Positions 36,527 to 48,365 of a stretch of 64,000 nt of DNA are shown here, in pieces. Every line of letters begins with the position of its first letter. Position 1 is the first letter of the stretch. The stretch comes from Ailurus styani. Lineage: Eukaryota > Chordata > Mammalia > Carnivora > Ailuridae. The notes under the pieces were generated by a model. The model saw nothing but the letters and a program-made list of their open reading frames with translations, was not told where the DNA came from and did not search any database. Where the stretch lies: positions 3,737,705 through 3,801,704 of the forward strand of contig LNAC01000031.1 in NCBI GenBank assembly GCA_002007465.1, in the 5' to 3' direction. A program made the position numbers and the translations under genes.

Positions 36527-36654
36527 TGTTCTTTTATTTTTTTAACCTACTTACCATTACAACTAGATTTTAATACAATATATTCCATAATAACTTTTTA
36601 ACTTGAACTTTTTTCATACATATACCTGTGTTTCCTTTTATTTTTCTTTTATTT

Positions 36655-36824
36655 TTAAAATATACATATGTGTATGTATATATATGTATATATATATGTA
36701 TACACATACATATATGTATATATATGTATACACATACATATATGTATATATATATGTATACACATACATATGTGTATATATACATATATATATATATATA
36801 TAGATGTAGATATAGATAGATAGA
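36655..36824. repeat. TA/CA-rich tandem repeat in L1 5'UTR
   Basis: GTATACACATACA recurs at 36698, 36726 and 36756, giving a 28-30 bp unit with TATATG spacers, then a pure TA run and GATA units. Spurious frames of [10 protein letters not shown] type arise from it. Confidence 0.93.
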
Positions 36825-37009
36825 AGCTTCAAGGTAGTTCTTTTTCCCTATTCAATACTACCTCTATATATAAGCCAGTTTTAATTTCCTTATATCTCTG
36901 GAAATTTGAGTCTTTTAACAAAGATAACAAGATACACCCAGAAAGAACTGAAATATTGAGGGTTTATAACCACTTTCCCATCTTATTCTTTTGTCAGTGT
37001 TTCTATGTA

Positions 37010-37180
37010 TTTGTTTTTGTACTATATAAATCTTATTCTTGGGATTCATTTTGGCTGGGTTTTTCTTCTTTTCCTTTTACTTTTGTTGGTCTTTTTGTTT
37101 GTCCATTTTTGTTTTTGCACCTTATAAATCTTACTTTTGGGGCTCATTTTGGCTGGGTTTTTTCTTTTCTTCCCCCCCCA
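37010..37180 (+). repeat. 98-bp tandem duplication in L1 5'UTR
   Basis: Blocks around ATAAATCTTATTCTTGGG (37026) and ATAAATCTTACTTTTGGG (37124) are followed in both cases by ATTTTGGCTGGGTTTTT. Offset about 98 bp. This lies just upstream of ORF1 and is probably a family feature, not specific to this copy. Confidence 0.85.
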
Positions 37181-37316
37181 CCTTTTTCTCTCTTTTTTCT
37201 TTTTTCTTTCTTCTTGGTGGTGAATTCCAATTGCACCAAAACTTTTCAAGGTGCACCTTGCCTGAATTGTGGTTGATATATTCAGCTATACATCCCTACA
37301 ACCACCTCTCACCAAA

Positions 37317-38186
37317 AGGACTAGGAGGAGGACCACCCAACAGAGGAAAAACTCAGAGACTGTGACCTCTGCCACAGAACTATTGGATATGGACACAAAC
37401 AATATGTTGGAAATGGAATTCAGGATAACAATTATCCAGGCAATGGCTAGACTGGAGAAGACCATTAGTGGCAACATAGAATCTCTAAGGGCGGAAGTGA
37501 ACTTAAAAATGCTATCAATGAGATCCATTCTAATCTAAGTACTCTAACAGCTAGGGTAAACAAGGTAGAAGATAGAATTAGTGATCTAGAAGACAAACTG
37601 ATAGAAAAGAAGGATCAGGAGGAAGCCTGGGGAAAAAAGCTTAGAATCCATCAAAACAGAATTAGGGAAATAAATGATGCCATGAAACGTTCCAATGTCA
37701 GAATTATTGGGATCCCTGAGATGGTGGAGAGAGAGAGAGGACTAGAAGATATAATTGAACAAATCTTGGATGCAAATTTCCCTAATCTGGAGAATGGAAC
37801 AAATGTTCATGTCCTAGAGGCAGAGAGGAAACCCCCCAAGATCAACAAGGGTAGAAAGAGGTCCAGGCACATAATTGTGAAATTCACGAGTCATAAATTC
37901 AAAGAAGATGTCTTAAGGGCAGCTGCAGGGAAGAGATTCCTTATACAGAGGGAGGACCATCAGAATAACATCAGACCTGTCCACGGAAACCTGGCAAGAG
38001 AGAAAGGGCTGGCAAGACACATTCAGGGCAGTAAATGAGAAGAACATGCAGCCAAGAATAATTTATTCAGCAGGGCTGTCATTCAGAATGGATGGAGAGA
38101 TAAAGACCTTCCAAGACTGGCAAAGTATAAAAGATTATGTGACCACCAAGCTAGCACTACAAGAAATATTAAGGGGGGTTCTATAA
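37317..38186 (+). pseudogene. L1 ORF1 (RNA-binding protein), broken
   Basis: L1 ORF1p is a trimeric RNA-binding chaperone of the L1 ribonucleoprotein. The N-terminal part reads TRRRTTQQRKNSETVTSATE, then a coiled-coil heptad region, the RRM-type part (RIIGIPEMVERERGLEDIIE near 37695-37755) and the C-terminal domain to a stop at 38184-38186. About 290 codons, near the family's usual size. Breaks: AGG lies where the start is expected (37317-37319; an upstream in-frame ATG exists at 37269); a frameshift near 37500 sends the first frame to a stop at 37536; a second frameshift near 38020-38028 gives a stop at 38036. The start loss is inferred from memory of related copies. Confidence 0.9.
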
Positions 38187-38264
38187 AAGAACAAAGAACC
38201 CAAGAGTGACATAGAACAGAAATTAACAGAGACAATCTATATAAACAAGGACTTCACAGGCAAC

Positions 38265-41200
38265 ATGATGACAATAAAAACTTATCTTTCAATAATCACT
38301 CTCACTGTGAATGGCCTAAATGCTCCCATAAAAAGGTACAGGGCTGTAGACTGGATAAAATGACAGGACCCATCCATATGCTGTCTACAAGAGATACATT
38401 ATGAACCTAAAGATTCATCCAGACTGAAAGTGAAGGGGTAGAGAACCATCTTTCATGCCAATGGGCCTCAAAAAAAAGCTGGGTAGCAATTCTCATATCA
38501 GATAAATTAGATTTTAAGCTAAAGATGGTAGTCAGAGATACAAAAGGACACTACATCATTCTTAAAGGGTCTATCCACCAAGAAGATCTAACAATTGTAA
38601 ATATTTATGCCCCCAACATGGGAGCAGTCATATGATAAGCCAATTCTTATCATAATGATAAGAATACATTAATTGTAGGGGATCTTAACATGCCACTCTC
38701 AGCAAAAGACAGATCATCTAAGCAGAAAAGCTACAAAGAAACAAGAGCTTTGAATGACACATTGGACCAGATGGACCTCATAGAAATACACAAAACATTC
38801 CACCCTAAAACAACAAAATACTCATTCATCTTGAGCACACATGGAACTTTCTTCAGAATAGACCACATACTGGGGCACAAATCAGGGCTCAACCAACACC
38901 AAAAGATTGAGATTATTCCCTGCATATTCTCAGACCACAATGCTTTGAAACTGGAACTCAACCACAAGGAAAAGTTTGGAAGGAATTCAAACACTTGGAA
39001 GCTAAAGACTGCTGAAGAATATTTAGATCAACCAGGAAATCAAAGAAGAACTTAAACAATTCGTGGAAACCAATGAGAATGAAAACACATTGGTCCAATA
39101 CCTATGGGACATGGCAAAGGTGGTCCTAAGGGGGAAATACATAGCCATCCAAGCCTCACTCAAAAAAATAGAAAAATACCAAATACACCAACTCTCTTTA
39201 CACCCTAAAGATCTGGAAAATCAAAACAAATTAATCCAACCCCATACACAAGAATGGAAATAATTCTGATTAGAGCAGAGATCAATGAGTTAGAAACCAG
39301 AGATATAGTAGAACACATCAATGAAACTAGAAGCTGGTTCTTTGAAAGAATTAATAAGATCAATAAACCACTCGCCAAACTAATCCGAAAGGTAAGAGAC
39401 AGGACCCAAATTAGTAAAATTAGGAATGAAAGGGGAGAGATCATGACTAACACCAAGAAAATAGAAACAATTATCAGAAATTATTATCAACAGTTATATG
39501 CCAATAAGTTAAGCAACCTAGAAGAAATGGATGCATTCCTGGAAACCTACAAACTTCCAAGACTGAAACAGGAAGAAACTGACAACCTGAATAGACCAAT
39601 ATTTATTAAAGAGATTGAAGCAGTGATCAAAAGCCTCCCAAAAAACAAGAGTCCAGGACCTGATGGATTCCCTGGGGGAATTCTACCAAACATTCAAAGA
39701 AGAAATAATACCTATTCTCCTGAAGCTGTTTCAAAAAAATAGAAGCAGAAGGAAAACTTTCAGAGTCTTTCTATGAAGCCAGCATTACCCAATCCAGGGA
39801 AAGACCCCATCAAAAAGGAGAATTTCAGACCAATATCCCTGATAAATATGGATGCCAAGAGTCTCAACAAGATCCTAGCTAATAGGATCCAACAGTACAT
39901 TAAAAAGATTATCTACCATGACCAGATGGGATTTATTCCTGCAATGCAAGGGTGGTTCAACATTTGCAAATTAATCAATGAGATAGAACAAATCAATAAG
40001 AGAAGAGAGAAGAACCACATGGTCCTCTCAAAGGATGAAGAAAAAGCATTTGATAAAATACAGCATCCTTTCCCGATTAAAACTCTTCAAAGTATAGGGA
40101 TATAAGGAACATTCCTCAACTTCTAAAAATCTATCTATGAAAAACCCACAGGAAATATCATTCTCAATGGCGAAAAGCTGACAGACTTTCCAATGAGATC
40201 AGGAACACGACAAGGATGCCCACTCTCGCCACTCTTGTTCAACATAGTACTAGAAGTCCTAGCAATAGCAATCAGACAACAAAAAGAAATAAAAGGTATT
40301 CAAATTGGCAAAGAAGAAGTCAAACTCTCTCTCTTTGCAGATGACAGGATATTTTATATGGAAAACCCAAAAGACTCCACCCCCAAATTACTAGAACTCA
40401 TACAGCAATTCAGTAATGTGGCAGGATACAAAATCAATCCACAGAAATCAGTTGCTTTCTTATACACTAACAAGGAAACTATAGAAAGGGAAATTAGAGA
40501 ATCGACTCCATTTACTGTAGCCATAAGACACCTTGGAATAAACCTAACCAAAGAGGTAAAGAATCTGTACTTGAGGAACTAGAGAACACTCATGAAAGAA
40601 ATTGAAGAAGACACAAAAAGATGGAAAAGCATTCCAAGCTCATGGATCGGAAGAATAAACATTGTTAAAATGTCTATACTTCCCAGAGCAATCCATACTT
40701 TCAATGCCATCCTGATCAAAATTCCACTGGCATTTTTCAAAGTGATGGAACAAACAATCCTAAAATTTGTATGGAACCAGAAAAGATCCCAAATCACTAA
40801 GGAAATGTTGAAAAATAAAACAAAGCTGGGGTAACACATTGCCTGATTTCAAGCTTTACTACAAAGCTGTGATCACCAAGACAGCATGGTACTGGCACAA
40901 AAACAGACACATTGACCAATGGAACAGAGTAGAGCCCAGATATGGACCCTCAACTCTATGGTCAAATAATCTTCAACAAAGCAAGAAAAAATACCCAGTG
41001 GAAAAAAAGACAGTCTCTTCAATAAATGGTGCTAGGAAAACTGGACAGCTATGTATAGAAGAATGAAACTTGACCATTCTCTCATACCATACACAAAGAT
41101 AAACTTGAAATGGATGAAAAACCTCAACATGAGGCAGGAATCTATCAAAATCCTAGAGGAGAACATAAGCAGTAACTTCTTTGACATCAGCCACAGCAAC

Positions 41201-42102
41201 TTCTTTTAAGACATGTCTCCAAAGGCAAAGGAAACAAAAGTTAAAATGAACTTTTGGGACTTCATCAAGATAAAAAGCTTCTGCACAGCAAAGGAAACAG
41301 TCCACAAAACAAAGAGGCAACCCACGGAATGGGAGAAGGTATTTGCAAATGACACTACAGACAAAGGGCTGATATCAAAGATCTATAAAGAACTCCTCAA
41401 ACTCAACACCCAAAAAACAGATAATCATGTCAAAAAATGTGTGGAAGACATGAACAGACACTTCTCCAAAGAAGAAATACAAATGGCTAAGAGACACATG
41501 AAAAAATGTTCATCATCATTAGCCATCAGGGAAATTCAAATCAAAACCACATTGAGATACCACCTTACACCAGTTAGAATGGCCAAAATCAACAGGACAG
41601 GAAACAACAAGTGTTGGAGAGGATGCAGGGAAAGGGGAACCCTCTTACACTATTGGTGGGAATGCAAGTTGGAGCAGCCACTTTGGAAAACAGTGTGGAG
41701 ATTCCTCAAAAAATTAAAAATAGAGCTACCCTATGACCCTGCAACAGCACTACTGGGTATTTACCCCAAAGATACAGATGTAGTGAAAAGAGGGCCATCT
41801 GTACCCCAATGTTCATAGCAGCAATGTCCACAATTGCCAAACTGTGGAAAGAGCCATGATGCCCTTCAACAGATGAATGGATAAAAAAGATATAATTCAT
41901 ATATATAATGGAATATTATGCAGCTTTCAGAAAGGATGAATACCCAACTTTTGTATCAACATGGATGGGACTGGAGGAGATTATGTTGAGTGAAATAAGC
42001 ACAAAAAGTCAATTATCATATGCTTTCATTTACTTGTGGAGCATAAGGAATAACATGGAGGACAGTAGGAGAAGGAAAGGAAAAGTGAATTGGGGTAAAT
42101 AG
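38265..42102 (+). pseudogene. L1 ORF2 (endonuclease/reverse transcriptase), broken
   Basis: ORF2p nicks the target and copies L1 RNA. The start ATGATG at 38265 leads to LTVNGLNAPIKRYRAVDWIK, then an early TGA near 38360 in the endonuclease domain. Later segments shift frame repeatedly: 38690-39055 (endonuclease), 39254-39742 (finger region with [12 protein letters not shown]), 39773-40105 (RT), 40193-40582 (RT palm with SLFADD, the acidic pair intact at 40340-40345), 40592-41066, 41213-41818 (C-terminal Cys-rich part, [20 protein letters not shown]) and 41908-42102 to the stop. The span of about 1,279 codons matches the usual ORF2 length, so damage is point mutations and small indels, not truncation. 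Confidence 0.94.
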
Positions 42103-42299
42103 GAGGGGGAGAGGAAACAGGACAGACTGTGGACTCTGTGAAACAAACTGAGGGTTTTGGAGTGGGGGGGGCGTGGGGGAATGGGTGAGCCTGGCGGTGG
42201 GTATTAAGGAAGGCATGTATTGCGTGGAGGACTGGGTGTGGTGCATAAACAATGAATCTTGGAACACTGAAAAAATAAAATAAATTAAAAAAAAATAAA

Positions 42300-42327
42300 G
42301 ATGTGACCTTGGAAAAGCTCCCACCCC
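42300..42327 (+). other. Candidate L1 3' transduction, 28 bases
   Basis: Between the L1 A-rich tail (ending near 42298) and the right target copy lies GATGTGACCTTGGAAAAGCT plus CCCACCCC, then a few A residues. It belongs neither to the L1 3' end nor to the host L1, which resumes at the target repeat. Simplest explanation: read-through transcription at the source locus carried its 3' flank. Confidence 0.65.
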
Positions 42328-42330
42328 AAA

Positions 42331-42906
42331 AAGAAGTTAAAAATAGTTACCCTATCATTCAGCAACTAGGTATTTGCCCAAAGAACACAAACACTAATTC
42401 AAAGGGATACATGAATCCCTATGTTTATAGCAGCACTGTCTACAATAGCCAAAGTATGGAAAGAGCCCAAGTATGGACATGGATTCATGAATGGATACAG
42501 AAGGTGTGCTATCTATACACAATGGAATACTACTCAGCCATAAAAAAGAATGAGATCTTGCCTTTGGCAATGACATAGATGGAGCTAGAAAGTATTATAC
42601 TAAGTGAAATAAGTCAGTCAGAGAAAGACAACCACCATATGATTTCACTCATGGAATTTACGGAACAAAAGAAACAAGTAAATGAAAAAGAAAAGAGAGA
42701 ATGACAAACCAAGAAACAGACTCTTAAGTACAGAGAACAAATTGATGGTTACCAGAGGGGAGGGTGGTGGGGGGATGGATGAAATATATGATTGGGATTA
42801 AGGACTTGTCGTGATCAGCACCAGGGGATGTATGGAATTGACGAATCACTATATTATACCCCTGAAACTAATATTATATTTTATGTTCACTAACTGAAAT
42901 TTAAAT
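42331..42906 (+). mobile_element. Host L1, right part (ORF2 end and 3'UTR)
   Basis: Resumes the element interrupted at 35238: TTACCCTATCATTCAGCAAC, the ORF2 end (GAATACTACTCAGCCATAAA near 42525), then the 3'UTR with AGGGGAGGGTGGTGGGGGGA and the terminal TATTATACCCCTGAAACTAA. A SINE inserted at its A-rich end. Confidence 0.93.
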
Positions 42907-42923
42907 AGAAACTTAAAAAAAGT

Positions 42924-43125
42924 GGGGCGCCTGGGTGGCTCAGTGGGTTAAGCCTCTGCCTTTGGCTCAGGTCATGATCTCAGGGTCCTGGGATCGAGCC
43001 CCGCATCATGCTCTCTGCTCAACAGAGAGCCTGCTTTCCCCTCTCTCTCTGCCTGCCTCTCTACCTAATTGTGATCTCTCTCTCTCTGTCAAATAAATAA
43101 ATAAATAAAATCTTTAGGAAAAAAA
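42924..43125 (+). mobile_element. CAN-SINE, young subgroup, at host L1 tail
   Basis: Near-consensus head GGGCGCCTGGGTGGCTCAGT and TAAATAAATAAAATCTTT tail. Target duplication AGAAACTTAAAAAAAGT (42907-42923) and AGAAACTTGAAAAAAGT (43126-43142), one mismatch. Confidence 0.98.
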
Positions 43126-43142
43126 AGAAACTTGAAAAAAGT

Positions 43143-43529
43143 AACAAAATAAATACATGGTAACTCTGAAGTAGGAAGATGATATAATTTGAGTTCAGTA
43201 GCTTTAAAGTACGACTCTCTGACCCTCCCAGATATCTCATGAGTAAATGGATACTCTTTATTATATTCTTTTTCTCTTTTAGCTAGCTAATGTGGATTCT
43301 GTTCTCTGCAACTAAGAGCCCCAATGTTATAATAACTGCAGAGAATAAAAGAGGAAAAGTGGTAAGATTCATGTTGGACATGACCCTGTAATTATATAAT
43401 TACTAAATATGTGTAGTTACTAGTAATACATATTGTTGCCCTCGTGTTATTCTTTATCACTATGTTTATTTTCTTATTTAGATTTAAAGTACCTCAAAGA
43501 CAAAGACATCATCTCTCATCAGAGAAGAT
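43143..43529. other. Unique stretch with splice-like signals
   Basis: A good acceptor TTCTTTTTCTCTTTTAG (ends 43282) and donor GTAAGA (43372) bracket 89 bp, but all frames contain stops, so it is at best non-coding. Confidence 0.3.
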
Positions 43530-43755
43530 CGGTATTTAAGAACAGGGGCTCTGCCACCAGACTGCCTCGTATGAATCCCATCTTCCCTATTTTTTTAGCT
43601 GTACGACCTTCTCTATGCCTCATTATCTTCACTGGTAAAATGGGGATATTTACATTTCCTTATAAATGTTCAGATTCAATGCGATAATAACCATAAAAGG
43701 TTTATCACAGTCCCACAGATGTGGCAAGACTTAATAAAGACTAGCTGTCATTATG
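43530..43755 (+). mobile_element. MIR SINE, plus strand
   Basis: GCTCTGCCACCAGACTGCCT, TTAGCTGTACGACCTTCTCT, CACTGGTAAAATGGGGATAT and CAAGACTTAATAAAGACTAG follow MIR in order. Diverged. Confidence 0.82.
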
Positions 43756-44086
43756 ATCACATCACACCTGTATAGAACTAGTCATAATGGCAGTGAAAGA
43801 TAGCCAGTGCGAACAAGAGAGTCAAAGAGTGGATGGAAATCACCTCTACTTCTGTAGTACTGCAGGATGTGGGGATTTTTCCCTGAAGGTTTTTTTCTCG
43901 TTCACTGATGGAGCAATGGTGAGTGCAGAAATATTTCAAACTGTCCACTTACTTTAGCATCCTCCAGTCTTCTTACACAACTCACTCTACTCATACTTAT
44001 TGCCAGCTCCATTTATATATCCTCCTTCCCAAATCTCTTCTATATCTGATTCCACATGGAAATCATTACAGGCAGTGTTTATGCAA

Positions 44087-44127
44087 GTCTCCATGGTGAC
44101 AATCCATTCTCTGGTCTCCACGGTGAC
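44087..44127. promoter_or_regulatory. Two RFX/X-box-like sites 27 bp apart
   Basis: GTCTCCATGGTGAC (44087-44100) and GTCTCCACGGTGAC (44114-44127) differ at one base and fit the paired half-site pattern of RFX X-boxes. They lie in repeat-free DNA. Binding is inferred from sequence only. Confidence 0.4.
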
Positions 44128-44509
44128 ACTTGCAAACACTTACAACCTCTCAAATTCATTTTGTTTGTTTATTTGAAATGTCTACTGATTTGATTTATCA
44201 GCCTAAGCCATGCATAACAACACAAATCTACATCTTTCCAGGAATAAAAAGAGAGACAGGAGAGAGAACGAAGTGAAATAGTATTTAGGGTGTGTCACCT
44301 AGAGGAACAATCCTTTAAAAACTGTACGGGGAAACAAACCCAACATTTTTATTTCATTCCTTAATTCTATAAGGAATGCATAATTAGCACTTAAACTTAT
44401 TTACATGCTGTCCTTAATGGTAGAACTAGGATCTTGGTAAAAGCAAAGATGTGTAAGACAAATGTTACTGAGTCAATCATCGGAAGACCTGAAATCTAGA
44501 CCTAATGTT

Positions 44510-44600
44510 AGGATGACCAACCATCTCAAGACTGAGGGGTTTCCTGGCATGTGAGACTTCTAGTGCTAAAGTCAGGATGACACCGGGTATCCTAATTTTC
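44510..44600. mobile_element. MITE-like DNA transposon remnant
   Basis: GATGACCAACCATCTCAAGA, CTGAGGGGTTTCCTGGCATG and TTCTAGTGCTAAAGTCAGGA resemble a common palindromic mammalian DNA element. Family not named. Confidence 0.4.
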
Positions 44601-47600
44601 TTTGTTATGAGGGACTGAAAAGAATCATTGCTGTGGTTACTTCTAGTTTGAATGTTTTAGGATTCTACAAAGTAGAGCTGGTTGTTTTCCCCAGAAGCAT
44701 CCAAGTTCACTGTGAGGTTGGGATATCATGCTTCATTTCCCAATTATATATGTATATCAGAAGTAAAAGTATATTTCTTTTAGAGTTGAGTGTGCTTAGA
44801 TGTGATCATCAAGCAACTGGTCACGTTGTAAACTCTGGCCAAATGACATAAAATCATACGCATTTGTCTTACTTGGATGTTTTCCCTGACATTTTCACCA
44901 AAGAAGGAATTCTGTTTTGGAAAGTGGGCAAAAGTGAATTACATTTATTTTTCAAAGCAACTGTGTTGTTGAGGGCCCACTGCCCTGCTATTGCAAAACA
45001 CCTTTAACCCCAGTAAGAAATCTTCAGAAGTCTGTACTTTCTGTCCATTCTGCCTGAGAAGGGAGAATGGATGATAAAAAATGCCAGGCCAACATATCTC
45101 TTTGCTTCATAGCAAGAGAACAAACAACATGCCCAAACTATAAAGAATTATTCAGAACAAATCTCATTTTTTATTTTCATGTAACTGGAAGGTTTCATCA
45201 TGTTATTCAGGAATGTGGGAGATTGGGGAGGTAGGCAGAGATGTTTGGAACAGAATATATTGGTGTTTCCATTTCAGTTCACAGCATTTGCATGTCCCTT
45301 GCAACAATTTCTATGTGAAAAAATATAATTGCTTTTGTAGAAAGAATATGTACAAGATTGTTTTTCTTGCATATTCACCATGTTAGATGCACATGAAGAT
45401 GCACATTCATCATGTTGGAAGAGGCTTCTTTCTTCATCGATAATTCTTTTGCAACTTGACGACTCAGGTGAAGCCTTTCTCACTAGCACAGTTTCATCAT
45501 TGATAGGCTTGGGCATATACTGAGCATTTATTCTGTCTATCTTTGTTTATCTCGAAGAATATTATTTATAAAACAATTAGAGAGAGAAAGATTAAAGGAA
45601 AAAGGACCCCTTAATTATAAGGGTCTTTCTTAGAAATCCCTTGAACTTACCCATATGGGTTTAATCCAATTCTATTTTCCCTAAAATTTTTCAAAAATTA
45701 ACTTTAGTGGTTTTTCTTCATTATTATAAAATTAATCCATTGTTTATTCTCTTCTGTACCAGGATGATGTCTGCTGTCACCCATTCTTGCCCTTGAAGGG
45801 GAGGGGATATCTTCTAGAACATGGAGACACTGATGTTATGCTTTGAGAAGTAACGGATACTAGCAAAAAGAGTTTTGTTTACCTATCTAGGTGCTGCACA
45901 CTGAAGAATTTGAGCATCTTGGTTTGTTTTCTTGGACTAGAAACAGGGACAGATCTTGCTGCCCTGATCACAGGGGCAACAAAAACACTCTGAGGACAGG
46001 GCAGAGAGTACAAAAGGAAAAAGAACTTTCCACTGTAAACTCCTGGTCTGTTCTGTATGGTCTGAAAGGCAACCCCCATGGCAATAATAAATTAATATTT
46101 GAACCATCCTCTGAACACTTTGCATGTTTGTGATCACCTACAAATTAATCTGGGTTCATTCTCATGATGGACTATATCTTACAAATATGGGAGGGGGCGG
46201 CATTGTTACACCACAGCACAGGAACTGGCCATCTAAATGGAATAAGCCAGGACCATGACACCACTACGACAAATTGTATGCAGAACCAGCCAGAGCTGTC
46301 AGTGTTGTTGGCATGTCCTCTCGTGAAGAGGAACATCAAAGGGCAGGTGTGATCAAGCACTGAAATTTGCTATGTGGGGCTATAAGACAAGAGAATGGAG
46401 AGTGTCTTGATAAAAATCTGGAACTATGCTTTAATGTGAAGGCCTCTTAGCATGATTCCATAGATCTCCTACAGAAGGTGGAGGAATGGGTGCTCTGGAC
46501 CTGTGTGTCATCAAAGGCAGGATTGAAAGAAGGGTTAGTTAGTTCCCGACAGGACGGAGAGTGTATAAGTGAAAGGTTGGAACTGGTGAAAGAACCCATC
46601 ACCATCAAATCTGGCCCCACCCCAAGCACACGGAAGTAGGAAAGCAATGACACTTACACTCCAGGGAAGTAGGTCCCAGAGAATACAAGCTGATGACATT
46701 TGTGGAGGCTCTAGATCAAGTGCCAGAGAAAGATTTTGAATTGTTGATTGGACACATTTAGAAAATGTTCTAGGAATGAAGGGTCTCGAAGAGCAGAAAA
46801 CAGGAAGACTGTGGTAAGATCAGACGGTCCCACCTTCCGCTTGGTCCCTGGGGCAAAACCCCAGAAGAAGGCTGTGCATTGGATTGTCTTCTCCCTCCAA
46901 GGCAAGTCTCTGACAGAGAGGTGATTCCCAAGGGCACATGTGAAGCACTGGCCAACAAAGAGAAGACGAGATGCCTTTTAGTTTCGTTTCTTAAATAGAT
47001 TCTGAAAACTCAGGAAAGGTTTAAATCTGGCTATCCGTAGCCATAAACGCCCAGGATCTGCTGTCCTAACAGGCATGTTGATAGACTTTTAGGACTTGGC
47101 CGTTTCTCTCTGCTGTCTTCGTGAACTCTGGAGGGAGTCATAGCAGTTGGACATTGCACTCTGCTAGGAGAAACAAAGATTCCCTCGCTTCTGCAAAACT
47201 GAGTTGTTGGATCATTCAGGATCCACTCAGAAAAGAGAAAGCAGTCCATGTATTTCAAAAAGAGGACATTTTAGACCAGAATTTCTCACACAGATGATGA
47301 GAGAGCTGAGAAGCCAATGGGATTCAGTGAGGAAACCTGCTGCTCAGCAGCCAGAGGAAGAGAGGAAGGAAGGACATGGTGATCCTGGATCCTAGGAGCT
47401 GGGACCACTTGGCAGGAGGAGGAGGTTTCTCAGTAGTGAGACGGTTGTCTGGTGCATGTTAGTCACTCACCCACTGCCAGAGTGTCTCCTGAAGCAGAGA
47501 GAAAGGAGGAGACATTCTCTGGCTTTTCCCTTCCTTTCATCCTCTGGCATTCAACTAGTGCCTCTCATGGGCTGACTCACTCTGGACAGTAGGAGAGGGA

Positions 47601-48150
47601 ACCTGGGAAATGTCATTCCACAAAATCAGAGCAGAAATGAAAAGGAGGAAACAGAAATGTTACCCACACTATGATTTACAGGGGGGTTGGTTTTCCTCTC
47701 ACATAATGGAAGTCTGGAAGGACGCTGTGCCATGCTGGTCTGGTGGCTCAGGATATTAGCAGGAAGCCACACTGAGTCTTTCACTTCCCCATTCTTAGTA
47801 TGCAGCTCTCACTGTTGATGTCGCCTTAGGCCCCAAATGACCGCTACTGCTCCAGTTATCATAGTCACCTTTCAAGCAGGAAACTGCAGAGTTGGACACA
47901 ACATAAAGATCTTTCTAGAAGTCCTGCCCCAAGACTACCACTTACATCTATTTAGCTTTTCCTGTTGGCTAACTAGGTTTTAAAATGTTTTCCAGTTGAG
48001 CACATTTGCTGTAGCATTCTGCCTTTAAGGAAGGGGAAGATTGGATAGCAGGCAAACCACAGGCAATCTCCGTCACAGAAAAAGAAAAACCGACATTTAA
48101 CGATGAGCAAAAAACAGATAGGGTAGCTGGGCAGAATCTCAGACACAAGC
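44601..48150. other. Long unique stretch, no gene seen
   Basis: About 3.5 kb with no SINE, LINE or LTR recognised. Open frames are all under 85 codons and overlap on both strands. A low repeat load in such a repeat-rich window is itself notable. Confidence 0.45.
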
Positions 48151-48168
48151 CCAAGTCTCCTGATACAG

Positions 48169-48365
48169 GGGCACCTGGGTGGCTCAGTTGTTAAGTGTCT
48201 GCCCTCAGCTCAGGTCGTGATCACAGGGTCCTGGGATTGAGCCCCACATTGGGCTCCCTGCTCAGTGGGGATCCTGCTTCTCCCTCTCCCACTCCCCCTG
48301 CTGTGTTCCCTCTCTCGCTGTATCTCTCTCTGTCAAAAAAAATAAATAAAATCTTAAAAAAAAAA
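48169..48365 (+). mobile_element. CAN-SINE, plus strand
   Basis: Full SINE GGGCACCTGGGTGGCTCAGT to AATAAATAAAATCTTAAAAA. Perfect 16-bp target duplication AAGTCTCCTGATACAG at 48153-48168 and 48366-48381. Confidence 0.98.

Larger units (their letters stand above)
35239..42330 (+). mobile_element. Full-length L1 inserted in an older L1
   Basis: Starts with the carnivore L1 5' end AGGGGAGGGGCAAGATGGTG and ends in an A-rich tail near 42297 plus a short 3' extension. Perfect 16-bp target duplications AAGAAGTTAAAAATAG lie at 35223-35238 and 42331-42346. The order is a 5'UTR of about 2 kb, ORF1 (37317-38186), ORF2 (38265-42102) and a G-rich 3'UTR. A SINE sits in the 5'UTR; without it and its target copy the insertion is about 6.86 kb. 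Both ORFs are broken, so the copy is inactive, but it was full length on arrival and better preserved than the other L1s here. Confidence 0.95.

Noticed and set aside
36603..36832. Open frames rich in Tyr/Ile/Val ([10 protein letters not shown] type)
   Set aside because: Direct translation of the TA/CA tandem repeat.
43283..43371. 89-bp segment with strong splice-like ends
   Set aside because: Stops in every frame; could only be a non-coding exon and there is no other support.
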